The notes under the pieces were generated by a model. It saw only the letters and a list, made by a program, of their open reading frames with translations. It was not told the DNA's origin and ran no database searches. From the NCBI GenBank assembly GCA_039961735.1, contig JABRVX010000062.1, forward strand, positions 1 through 32,210: 32,210 nt of DNA. The letters run 5' to 3'. Shown piece by piece: positions 14,295-22,004 of the stretch. Positions within the stretch are counted from its first letter, which is position 1; every line of letters starts with the position of its first letter. This DNA is from Fimbriimonadia bacterium (lineage in GTDB: Bacteria; Armatimonadota; Fimbriimonadia; Fimbriimonadales; JABRVX01). The translations under genes were made by a program, and so were the position numbers.

Positions 14295-16220
14295 ATGAGC
14301 ACGCATGACTTTTTGAAGCGAATCGAACAGCAACGCGGGCAAGAGATGGAGATGGGGTGGAAAGGCACCTTTGCAGACTACCTCGCCATTGTCGAGAAGA
14401 ACCCGCGGGTCGCCGACCTTGCCCACGCACGCATCTACAACATGCTGCGGGCGGCGGGCTACGACGAGGAAGAGGGACGGCCGACGCGCTACCACTTCTT
14501 CGCCGACGACCTGTTCGGCTTGGACCACAGCCTCCAGCTCATCGTCGAGGAGTATTTTGCTCCTGCTGCCAGGCGGCTGGACGTGCGCAAGCGCATTCTG
14601 ATGCTGGTCGGGCCGGTGGGTGGGGGCAAGTCCACGCTGGTTACCCTCATCAAGCGCGGGCTGGAGCGCTACTCCAAGACCGAGGGCGGGGCCGCTTATG
14701 CCATTGACGGCTGCCCGATGCAGGAAGAGCCGCTGCACCTGGTCCCCGAGGACCTGCGGGACGACTTCCGCAATCGCTTCGGTGTGATGATCGAGGGCGA
14801 CCTGTGCCCCGTTTGCCGCTATCGGCTCGAGCACGAGTGGGGCAGCAACATCCATAGCGTGCCCGTGAGGCGGATTGCCTTCTCGGAGCGGGAGCGCTGC
14901 GGCATCGGCACCTTCAAGCCTAGCGACCCGAAAAGCCAGGACGTGGCGGAGCTGACCGGGAGCGTGAACATCGCGTCGCTCACCCAGTACGGGGTGGAAT
15001 CCGACCCTCGCGCCTACAACTTCGACGGCGAGTTGAACAAGGCGAACCGAGGCGTGATGGAGTTCATCGAGATGCTCAAGGCGGACAAGCGGTTCCTCTA
15101 CGAGCTGAACACCGTCGCCGGGGAGCAGATGATCAAGGTCGGGCGGTTCGCCCTGATCTATACCGACGTTGCAGTAATTGCCCACACCAACGAGTTCGAG
15201 TACAACTCGTACTTCAACAACAAAGAGAACGAGGCGATGATCGACCGCATCTGGGTGGTGCGGGTGCCATATAACCTGAAGCTGAGCGAAGAGACGCGCA
15301 TTTACGAGAAGCTGATCAAACAGTCTCAGTTCACGGAAGGCACCGAAGACCTCACCCAGGTGCACATCGCGCCGAACGCGCTGAAGATGGCAAGCATGTT
15401 CGCCATTCTGACCCGCCTGAAGCCCAGCAAGAAGAGCGGCCTCAGCCTGATGACCAAGCTGAAGCTGTACGACGGCGAGAAGCAGGTCGGCGATTGGGAT
15501 CAGCGCCACGTACGCGAGTTGCACGAAGAGTACACCGACGAGGGCATGGTGGGCGTCTCGCCGCGGTTCATCATCAACCGCATCTCGTCGGCGCTGGTGC
15601 GGGGCAAGAAGTGCGTGAACGCGATTGACGTGCTCCGCTCGCTGCGCGACGGGCTGCACGAGTACACGAACAACGAGGAAGAGCGCAAGAAGCTGCTCGG
15701 CTTCATTGACGAGGCGCGCAAAGAGTACGACGAGACCGTGAAGAAGGAAGTGCAGCGAGCGTTCGTCTACTCCTACGAGCAGGCGGCGCGAACGCTGCTC
15801 GACAACTATTTGGACAACGTGGATGCGTTCTGCAACCGCAACAAGATGACGGACCCCATCACCGGAGAGGAAGTGGACCCGGACGAGAGGCTGATGCGCG
15901 CGATCGAAGAGCAGATCGGCGTCACGGAAAACGCGAAGCGCGAGTTCCGCGAGGGCATCTTGCGCTCGGTCGCGTCACTGGCCCGACGAGGCGAGGGCTT
16001 CGAGATTCGGAGCGACGAGCGGTTGAAGGAAGCCATCGAGAAGAAGCTGTTCTCGGATATGAAGGACATGGTAAAGATCACCACGTCTACTAAGACGCCG
16101 GACGAGGAGCAGCTTCGCAAGATCAACGAGGTGGTGGAGCGGATGGTCTCGGAGCAGGGCTATTGCGTGCACTGCGCCAACGAGACGCTCCGCTATGTGG
16201 GAACTCTGCTGAATCGCTAG
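14295..16220 (+). CDS. prkA: PrkA family AAA ATPase / serine protein kinase
   Basis: A 641-residue protein, matching the usual 630-645 of PrkA. Start ATG 14295 is preceded by GGGAGA. The N-terminal AAA domain has Walker A GPVGGGKST (residues about 106-114), and the protein ends with the PrkA C-terminal domain (VEKKLFSDMKDMVKITTSTK and EQGYCVHCANETLRYVGTLLNR-like segments). The middle shows AELTGSVNIASL, NKANRGVMEFIEMLKAD and TNEFEYNSYFNNKENEAMIDRIWVVRVPYN, all conserved in the family. PrkA proteins are cytoplasmic stress-related ATPase/kinase or protease-like proteins; in Bacillus PrkA is linked to sporulation, in enterobacteria YeaG to starvation. It heads the cluster with yhbH and spoVR. 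Confidence 0.96.
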   Translation: MSTHDFLKRIEQQRGQEMEMGWKGTFADYLAIVEKNPRVADLAHARIYNMLRAAGYDEEEGRPTRYHFFADDLFGLDHSLQLIVEEYFAPAARRLDVRKRILMLVGPVGGGKSTLVTLIKRGLERYSKTEGGAAYAIDGCPMQEEPLHLVPEDLRDDFRNRFGVMIEGDLCPVCRYRLEHEWGSNIHSVPVRRIAFSERERCGIGTFKPSDPKSQDVAELTGSVNIASLTQYGVESDPRAYNFDGELNKANRGVMEFIEMLKADKRFLYELNTVAGEQMIKVGRFALIYTDVAVIAHTNEFEYNSYFNNKENEAMIDRIWVVRVPYNLKLSEETRIYEKLIKQSQFTEGTEDLTQVHIAPNALKMASMFAILTRLKPSKKSGLSLMTKLKLYDGEKQVGDWDQRHVRELHEEYTDEGMVGVSPRFIINRISSALVRGKKCVNAIDVLRSLRDGLHEYTNNEEERKKLLGFIDEARKEYDETVKKEVQRAFVYSYEQAARTLLDNYLDNVDAFCNRNKMTDPITGEEVDPDERLMRAIEEQIGVTENAKREFREGILRSVASLARRGEGFEIRSDERLKEAIEKKLFSDMKDMVKITTSTKTPDEEQLRKINEVVERMVSEQGYCVHCANETLRYVGTLLNR

Positions 16221-16231
16221 GGCGACCCAAC

Positions 16232-16266
16232 GGCCGCCGCCGCGGTCCCGATCGGTGGCGGCGGCC
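16232..16266 (+). terminator. Strong hairpin between prkA and yhbH
   Basis: GGCCGCCGCC (16232-16241) pairs perfectly with GGCGGCGGCC (16257-16266) around a 15-base loop. No T-tract follows, so it may partly stop or stabilise prkA transcripts rather than fully terminate. Confidence 0.55.
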
Positions 16267-16322
16267 TGTCGCCCTTGCAGCAGGGTTGGGCGCAAGAGTC
16301 TGGCGCCCGGTTGGAGAAGAGG

Positions 16323-17486
16323 ATGAACGGCAAAGGTTACGCCCTGAGCGATGACCCTTGGGACCTGCACCGACGTGCCGACCGCGATCGCATGAGGCAC
16401 AACGAGAAGCTGAAAGAGGTCATCAAACAGAACCTGGGCGAGATCATCAGCCAGCAGGACATCATCACCGCGGACGACGGCAAGATCGTGAAGGTGCCGG
16501 TCCGCGGCCTGGAGCTTCCGCGCCTGCGGTTCGACCCCCACAGCGGCGAGGAGGTTGGACACGGCGAAGGCGGAACGCAGCCGGGCGACATCATCGGGCG
16601 TGCACCTGCCGACAAGACCGGGCAGGGCAAGGAGGCGGGTCAGGAACCCGGCGTGGACTTCTACGAGGCCGAGTTCACCATCGAGGAACTCGCCGAGATG
16701 GTGTTCGAGGACCTTCACCTGCCCGACCTGAAAGACAAGGGCGCGCAGAACATTCTCGGAGAAGAGGCCGACTTCAACACGGTTGCCCGGAAGGGGCTGC
16801 AGGCGAACCTCGACCGCAAGCGGACCCTGATTGAGGCATGGAAACGAAACGCCCTGGAGGGAAAGCCGGGCTGGGAGATCCGCCCCGAGGACCGCCGCTA
16901 CCGAAGCTGGGAGATGGTTCCGCAGCCTCAGCGCAACGCAGTGATCTTCGCGATGCGCGACGTCTCCGGCTCGATGGGCGAATTCGAGGCGTACATTTGT
17001 CGCAGCTTCTACTACTGGATGGTTCGCTTCCTACGCAAGTTCTACACCGGCCTGGAGATCGTGTTCATCACTTGCCACACGGAGGCGAAGGAGGTCAGCG
17101 AAGCCGACTTTTTCGCCGCGGGGGATTCGGGCGGCACGAAGTTGTCGGCTGCCTACAAGTTGACGCTGGACCTGATCGAGAAGCGATACGATAGCCGCGA
17201 GTGGAACATCTATCCCTTCCTGTTCTCCGACGGCTACAACTGGGGAGACCAGGAGTGCGTAGAGTTGGTTCGCAAGCTGCTCGACCACAGCAACCTCATC
17301 GGGTATGGCGAGATCGCGAGCGACGTGTGGAGCCAGCAACCCGGTCTCGCACCTCTCGGTCAAGCGTTCATGGACGCATTCGAGGGCGATGAGCGTATGG
17401 TGGTCGTGAAGGTGTGCAAGAAGGAAGACGTTTGGCCCGCACTCCAGGAGTTCTTTTCGAAGAGCGCGGACGCGGCACGAATCTAG
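16323..17486 (+). CDS. yhbH: YhbH/YeaH family (DUF444) von Willebrand A-like protein
   Basis: A 387-residue protein of DUF444, the standard partner of PrkA. ATG 16323 has GGAG 6 bases upstream. The N-terminal part is charged (ADRDRMRHNEKLKEVIKQNLGEIISQQDII) with a Gly-rich stretch (HGEGGTQPGD). The C-terminal half is a vWA-like domain with a MIDAS motif DVSGSMGEFE (D-x-S-x-S) after about residue 216, then FITCHTEAKEVSEADFFAAGDSGGTKLSAAY (Thr of MIDAS) and FSDGYNWGDQ. In other bacteria YeaH/YhbH acts with PrkA/YeaG under nutrient stress. It sits 102 bp after prkA and upstream of spoVR in the same direction. Confidence 0.95.
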   Translation: MNGKGYALSDDPWDLHRRADRDRMRHNEKLKEVIKQNLGEIISQQDIITADDGKIVKVPVRGLELPRLRFDPHSGEEVGHGEGGTQPGDIIGRAPADKTGQGKEAGQEPGVDFYEAEFTIEELAEMVFEDLHLPDLKDKGAQNILGEEADFNTVARKGLQANLDRKRTLIEAWKRNALEGKPGWEIRPEDRRYRSWEMVPQPQRNAVIFAMRDVSGSMGEFEAYICRSFYYWMVRFLRKFYTGLEIVFITCHTEAKEVSEADFFAAGDSGGTKLSAAYKLTLDLIEKRYDSREWNIYPFLFSDGYNWGDQECVELVRKLLDHSNLIGYGEIASDVWSQQPGLAPLGQAFMDAFEGDERMVVVKVCKKEDVWPALQEFFSKSADAARI

Positions 17487-17573
17487 TTCCCCAGCTCGAG
17501 TTCGAGCAGGCGCCTTGGGCTACGCCGAAGCACCTTGAAAACCAGGGAATCCGAAAAAAACGCACCGGCACTC

Positions 17574-17602
17574 TTGACACGGCCGGGAATGTTTGATATG
17601 CT
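17574..17602 (+). promoter_or_regulatory. Sigma70-type promoter before the PEP-CTERM gene and spoVR
   Basis: Consensus TTGACA at 17574-17579, 17-base spacer, TATGCT at 17597-17602. About 65 bp upstream of the PEP-CTERM start, so the PEP-CTERM/spoVR part may be transcribed separately from prkA-yhbH. Confidence 0.75.
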
Positions 17603-17667
17603 AAGCACATAGTTGAAATGCGCGCTTTCGGGAGTAGGCAGCCCGAGGCGCGGTTGGGAGGATGGTA

Positions 17668-18573
17668 GTGCGCCCTATGCTTGGTATGGGGTCGGTCGTG
17701 CTGGCCCCGATACTTCTTTTCTCCACGACTCTTGCCGACCAGCCGGTGTACACGAGCTCTCGAGGCTTGCCGCTGGACCCTTTCGACATGTCCAAGGGCG
17801 TCATCACCTACTCGGTGACAACCTCATGGGAGTTCGATGGCGGTGTGTCCAACCCCACGATCGTGGAGGGAGAGGCCCTAGGCTTCACTTGGGAGATCAG
17901 GTTCTCCATCTCTCAGCGAGGCGGCGCGGGCTTCATCCCTGCGATCGTGCTGAGAATGCCCGACGGTGTTTACACGCCTGGAGCACCCGTGTGGGGTCAG
18001 AACGGTGAGTGCTGGCTGGCGGTGATGGGCGACGCGGTGTTCGACTACGACCTGCCGTGGACAGTGGAGTCCGACAATGGCTTGGGTGTGGACCAGGAGC
18101 TGAGTGTCGGACCGGGTGAGATGATGGGCGAGATGTGGGCCATCGCTCACGCCGAGACCGTGTACGACCCGCGCGGCCTGGAATACTGCCGGAACTTCTA
18201 TGGCGATGGCGGTTGGATCCGTGTACGTGGGTGGATCAGGGGGATGCGCATGCCAGACATGCCGATGCACGAGCACTTCGTGATAGATGGCATGTGGGGC
18301 CACATCGAGCCGCACGGTATGTGGGGCGAGGGGCAACGCTGCTTTCCCACAGGCATCGTGCCAGACCCCGACGCCTCGACAGCCCCGTGGGAAGGAGGCA
18401 CTCTGTGGGCCCACGGCGGCAAGGGATATACGGATAACATGGCTTGGCGCTCTTTCAACGTGGTACCGGAACCGGGTTCTCTGGCAATCTTGTGCTTGGG
18501 CTTCGCGGCTCTCGGACTGAGAGGTAGGAAGCATGACACAAGCGGAACGAGAGGAACTGAACCGATGGCTTGA
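17668..18573 (+). CDS. PEP-CTERM sorting domain protein
   Basis: A 301-residue exported protein. GTG 17668 is chosen since GGGAGG ends 6 bases upstream (ATG 17662 directly abuts it). Residues 1-26 are a signal peptide (MLGMGSVVLAPILLFSTTLADQ). The body has a WEFDGGVSNPTIVEGEALGFTWEIRFS segment and many Gly, Met and Trp residues. The C-terminus carries a PEP-CTERM anchor: VPEPGSLAI, then a hydrophobic helix (LCLGFAALGL) and a basic stretch RGRK. Established: PEP-CTERM proteins are cleaved by exosortase and linked to extracellular polysaccharide. It has an unusually long tail of 14 residues after RGRK, because the gene overlaps spoVR by 41 bp in another frame. No characterised function; it is not a normal member of the prkA-yhbH-spoVR group. 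Confidence 0.85.
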   Translation: MRPMLGMGSVVLAPILLFSTTLADQPVYTSSRGLPLDPFDMSKGVITYSVTTSWEFDGGVSNPTIVEGEALGFTWEIRFSISQRGGAGFIPAIVLRMPDGVYTPGAPVWGQNGECWLAVMGDAVFDYDLPWTVESDNGLGVDQELSVGPGEMMGEMWAIAHAETVYDPRGLEYCRNFYGDGGWIRVRGWIRGMRMPDMPMHEHFVIDGMWGHIEPHGMWGEGQRCFPTGIVPDPDASTAPWEGGTLWAHGGKGYTDNMAWRSFNVVPEPGSLAILCLGFAALGLRGRKHDTSGTRGTEPMA

Positions 18574-19975
18574 CGCCATCTATGAGAAGGCGCTGGAGAT
18601 GGGGCTCGACCCATTCCCGGTGCACTTCGAGGTGGTGCCGGATCATGTCATCTACGAGCTGGGGGCCTACGGGCTCCCGGCTCGATTCTCACACTGGACC
18701 TTCGGGCGGGACTACCACCGCATGAAGACCAGCTACGAGTACAACTTGACACGCATCTACGAGATTATCTTCAACACCGATCCTTCGCAGGCGTTCCTGT
18801 TGGACAGCAACTCGATGCTGAGCCACAAGCTCGTAGCGGCCCACTGTTATGGACACAGCGACTTCTTCAAGAACAACACCTACTTCCAGCATACGGACCG
18901 CAGTATGATCGAGCGTGCGCGCCTTCACGCGGAGCGTATTAGAAAATATCAGATGGAGCACGGCCCTGAGGTAGTTGAACGCTTCCTCGACGCCGCGATG
19001 AGCATCCAGGAGCACCTGGACCCGGCAAAAATGTCTCGGCCTAACGCGCAGCCAGTAGCGGAACCCAAAGAGAACGAGCAGCCTCCCCGAGGACCTTATG
19101 ACGATATCTGGTATGTGGTGGAGGAGAAGCCTGCACCACCTGCTCGCGAGCAGCGATTCCCGCCGGAACCCGAGAAGGACCTACTACTCTTCCTGCGCGA
19201 TTACGCCCGCGATCTCGAGCCGTGGCAGCGAGACTGCTTGGAGATCCTTCGCGACGAAATGTTGTACTTCCTGCCTCAGATGCGAACCAAGATCATGAAC
19301 GAAGGTTGGGCATCCTACTGGCACGAGAAGATCCTGGAGTCCCTGCCACTTACATCGGAGGAGCATCTGGAGTTCCGTCGCATGCATAGTGCGGTGCTTT
19401 CTCCCGGGGGCAGCGTGCATCTGAATCCCTACTATGTGGGATACCAGATATTCAAGGACATCGAACGGCGCTGGAATGGAGAGCCAGACCCCGATGGTGA
19501 GCCGGAAGAAGACTGGTTGGGTAACACCATCGAGCGCCCGACCGGACAAGGACGGGAGAGGATCTTCCAGTCGCGTCTCGAGGACGACGACCAGAGCTTC
19601 CTGGGCAAGTACCTAACCGCCGGACTATGCAAGCGCATGGACCTCTTCACCTACAAAATGGAGGAGATCAACGGCGAGATGGTATGGGTGGTACAAGAGA
19701 CCGATTGGCGGAAGGTGCGTGATGCGCTCGTGGCGCAAATGACGAACCTCGGCGCACCCTATGTCACCGTGGAGGATGGCGACTTCGAACACCGAGGTGA
19801 GTTGCTGCTGCGACACCACTACGACGGTCGCCCACTGGACTTCGACTATACCGCACGTACCCTGCGCAATCTCGCCTACATATGGGGCCGGCCGGTGCAC
19901 GTGGATACCGTGTCGAATGACGAGCCGGTCCGCATTTCCTGCGACGGGGAGAACATTACGCAGACGGGGACGTAG
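18533..19975 (+). CDS. spoVR: SpoVR family protein
   Basis: A 480-residue SpoVR protein. ATG 18533 has an AGGTAGGAAG ribosome site that lies inside the PEP-CTERM gene. Conserved segments are LPARFSHWTFGRDYHRMKTSYEYNLTRIYEIIFNTDP, HCYGHSDFFKNN, FLRDYARDLEPWQRDCLEILRDEMLYFLPQMRTKIMNEGWASYWHEKI, and SVHLNPYYVGYQIFKDIERRW (near residue 305). In Bacillus SpoVR is needed for the spore cortex; in non-sporulating bacteria the homologue (YcgB) travels with prkA and yhbH and has an unassigned stress role. No spore genes appear here, so the latter is more likely. It overlaps the PEP-CTERM gene by 41 bp, suggesting translational coupling. Confidence 0.95.
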   Translation: MTQAEREELNRWLDAIYEKALEMGLDPFPVHFEVVPDHVIYELGAYGLPARFSHWTFGRDYHRMKTSYEYNLTRIYEIIFNTDPSQAFLLDSNSMLSHKLVAAHCYGHSDFFKNNTYFQHTDRSMIERARLHAERIRKYQMEHGPEVVERFLDAAMSIQEHLDPAKMSRPNAQPVAEPKENEQPPRGPYDDIWYVVEEKPAPPAREQRFPPEPEKDLLLFLRDYARDLEPWQRDCLEILRDEMLYFLPQMRTKIMNEGWASYWHEKILESLPLTSEEHLEFRRMHSAVLSPGGSVHLNPYYVGYQIFKDIERRWNGEPDPDGEPEEDWLGNTIERPTGQGRERIFQSRLEDDDQSFLGKYLTAGLCKRMDLFTYKMEEINGEMVWVVQETDWRKVRDALVAQMTNLGAPYVTVEDGDFEHRGELLLRHHYDGRPLDFDYTARTLRNLAYIWGRPVHVDTVSNDEPVRISCDGENITQTGT

Positions 19976-20071
19976 TACACGGCCCTCCGGCCCAAAAGCG
20001 CCCTTCCACGGCTTGCTGCCGACTAACCTCCATCGGTCCCTCACCACTCGCAGCGGGCAGGAATGGACGGG

Positions 20072-20119
20072 ATAGCCGGAGACGTCATGCTGCACGGCAT
20101 AGCCGGAGACGTCATGCTG
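20072..20119 (+). repeat. 21-bp direct repeat, two copies at a 27-bp period
   Basis: ATAGCCGGAGACGTCATGCTG occurs at 20072-20092 and exactly again at 20099-20119. The second copy runs into the REP-like element at 20111. Confidence 0.85.
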
Positions 20120-20135
20120 AGCCCGTCGAAGCATG
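20111..20135 (+). repeat. REP-like element, forward copy
   Basis: GTCATGCTGAGCCCGTCGAAGCATG. It matches the reverse complement of 20191-20215 at 24 of 25 bases and is a form of the widely dispersed CTTCGACAGGCTCAGC(A/G)TGAC element. Each copy is itself a partial palindrome. Confidence 0.8.
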
Positions 20136-20190
20136 ACGTCGTAGGCCACATGCTATCACACGAAGATGCTCCGGTCGCGGCTATCGCGCT

Positions 20191-20215
20191 CATGCTTCGA
20201 CAGGCTCAGCATGAC
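20191..20215 (-). repeat. REP-like element, inverted copy
   Basis: CATGCTTCGACAGGCTCAGCATGAC on the plus strand; inverted relative to 20111-20135, separated by 55 bases. Confidence 0.8.
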
Positions 20216-20452
20216 GATTCTCTCACTGCTACCGATGGCAGCCGCAGCAGTGAGGGGTGGAGAGCGACCTCTCGGAACAACGGCGCCGAGCAGACGAACG
20301 TCGAAGCCCCGATGGCTTGCCGAGCGCTAGCAGACTTACTTGCCATCGCTAAACACTGGCAGGGAGCCTTCGTGCAGGATGGCACGAAGTGGCGGCGTAG
20401 TACGATTCCAGGGAGCAGACCTTCGCCTCCCCAGCGAAAGGACGTGACAGCG

Positions 20453-21904
20453 ATGTGCCACCACAACTGCAGCGATTCGGTACATGGGATTTCCCGCCGC
20501 GACTTTCTCGTTGGGGCCGCAGTCGCAGCCGCAGCGGGACCTTATCTTCTGAGAGCCGCGAGCGCACAGGAGGCTGCCCGCCGGACACGGAGCGAGAGCC
20601 CGGCCGATTGGCCCGAGGTCAAGGTCGCCTACCTGCGCCCGCGTGACAAATACTGGCTAGGCTGGCCCGGTACCGCGTGGGACAAGAAGATGTCCGAGCG
20701 TTTTCTGACGCAATCCCGTAACCGCCTCGAGCAGCTTGCCAAGGAGCTGCGCGTTCGCCTCGAGTTCCAGCCGCAGCCGCTCTACGATGAGACGGCGGTG
20801 AACGCGTTCGTGCAGATGCTCTCGGACAGGAAACCGTCCGGGGTAGTCGTGTTCCCGCTCCACATGGATCGCTGGGGGCACGTGCGACGAATCGCCGAGG
20901 CAGGCGTTCCGACCGTCATCTATGCAGCACTCGGTATGTGCTTCACCGGTCACATCGCAGGGATCTCGCGCCAGCCGGGCGTGCACCTCATCTCCTCACC
21001 CGATCCGGACTTAAACCCCCTGCGGTTCGGGATAAAGCTTTTCCGGTCTCACCACGATGTTCGCAACTCGCGCATCGCCGTGCTGGCTGGAGACCGAACC
21101 AACGACGAGGTTCTGGAACCGTTCGGCCTCCGTATTCGCCGGCTCCCGCGCAAGCGCTTCGCCGATGCCTTCAATGCCGTTGCCGAGACCGGAGAGGTGA
21201 AGGCGATGGTGGAGGACTACCGAAAGGCCGCAGACAAGATCGTGGAGCCCTCCCAGACAGACCTCGTGAACGCCTCTCGCGCCTACTTTGCCGCACAGAG
21301 GATCATGCGCGAAGAGGACTGCAACGGCATCACGATGGACTGCCTCGGCGCCGTGTTCGAGCGGCAGATTCCCGGCCCGCCGTGCCTCGCGTGGTCGCGC
21401 CTGCTGGATGCCGGAATCCCCGCCATCTGCGAGGCGGACATCAATGCGGTGATGTCGCACACCCTGTGCTGCAGGCTGCTCGACAAGCCGGGCTTTATGC
21501 AGGACCCCGTTCCCGAGACCGTGCACAACACTTTCATCGGGGCGCACTGCGTGTGCCCGACCCGGCTAAACGGCTACGACAAGCCCCGCGAGAAGTTCAT
21601 CCTGCGCAGCCACGCGGAGTCCGATGTCGGAGTCTCGGTTCAGGTCCTGTGGCGGAGCGGACAGCCTGTTACGCTGATGCAGTTCGTGGACCCCGGCAGG
21701 ATGATCCTAGGACGGGGCAAGGTGCTGCGAAACCACCACACCCCACCCATGGGCGGATGCCGAACCTCGGTCGAGCTCGCCCTAGAGGGGCCCGCCGACA
21801 CTCGAGACACGAAGGGCTTTCATCAGCTCTTCATCTATGGCGACCACGTTCGGGACTTCCAGGCGTACGGTCAGATGTACGGCATCGTAACCGAGGCCAT
21901 CTAG
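20453..21904 (+). CDS. Tat-exported sugar-isomerase-like protein
   Basis: A 483-residue protein with ATG 20453 preceded by GCGAAAGGA. Residues about 13-40 are a Tat signal: SRRDFLVGAAVAAAAGPYLLRAASAQ. The mature part resembles the L-fucose/L-arabinose isomerase-like fold: an N-terminal Rossmann-like region (VVFPLHMDRWGHVRRIAEAGVPTVIYAALG), then RIMREEDCNGITMDCLGA, a GIPAICEADINAVMSHTLCCRLLDKPGFMQDPV block, HNTFIGAHCVCP, and GCRTSVELALEG. The ITMDCLG, CEADINA and AHC segments correspond to metal-ligand regions of isomerases. Export of such a fold is unusual; the activity and substrate are unknown. It is alone on its operon, following the REP-like repeats. Confidence 0.75.
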   Translation: MCHHNCSDSVHGISRRDFLVGAAVAAAAGPYLLRAASAQEAARRTRSESPADWPEVKVAYLRPRDKYWLGWPGTAWDKKMSERFLTQSRNRLEQLAKELRVRLEFQPQPLYDETAVNAFVQMLSDRKPSGVVVFPLHMDRWGHVRRIAEAGVPTVIYAALGMCFTGHIAGISRQPGVHLISSPDPDLNPLRFGIKLFRSHHDVRNSRIAVLAGDRTNDEVLEPFGLRIRRLPRKRFADAFNAVAETGEVKAMVEDYRKAADKIVEPSQTDLVNASRAYFAAQRIMREEDCNGITMDCLGAVFERQIPGPPCLAWSRLLDAGIPAICEADINAVMSHTLCCRLLDKPGFMQDPVPETVHNTFIGAHCVCPTRLNGYDKPREKFILRSHAESDVGVSVQVLWRSGQPVTLMQFVDPGRMILGRGKVLRNHHTPPMGGCRTSVELALEGPADTRDTKGFHQLFIYGDHVRDFQAYGQMYGIVTEAI

Positions 21905-21918
21905 CTCGCAACTCCCCT

Positions 21919-21948
21919 TTGAGCCAGAGAGGCCTCGGAACCGACAAT
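21919..21948 (+). promoter_or_regulatory. Weak promoter candidate for the MshEN-pseudokinase gene
   Basis: TTGAGC at 21919-21924, an 18-base spacer, GACAAT at 21943-21948, 56 bp before ATG 22005. Both elements deviate from consensus. Confidence 0.3.
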
Positions 21949-22004
21949 GAATTGGATATGCGCGAAGTTCTAGATGCATCGGGCCGGGTCGAGGGGAGTT
22001 GCCG

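Larger units (their letters stand above)
19976..20452. other. Repeat-bearing intergenic region
   Basis: About 477 bases. It contains a 21-bp direct repeat and an inverted pair of REP-like elements (separate entries). An open frame runs through it into the Tat-protein gene but has no ribosome site and is Ala/Arg-rich. Confidence 0.5.

Noticed and set aside
13699-14430. Minus-strand frame of 243 codons upstream of prkA
   Set aside because: Arg/Pro/Ser-rich composition, crosses repeat unit 3 and the prkA start, no family resemblance.
14025-15659. Long minus-strand open frame of 544 codons opposite prkA
   Set aside because: It is the antisense of the strongly conserved prkA, is His/Leu/Val-rich as expected of a shadow in a GC-rich gene, and has no ribosome site.
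20063-20452. Upstream extension of the Tat-protein reading frame
   Set aside because: The extension crosses REP-like repeats, lacks a ribosome site and would bury the Tat signal; ATG 20453 has GCGAAAGGA upstream and a perfectly placed signal.
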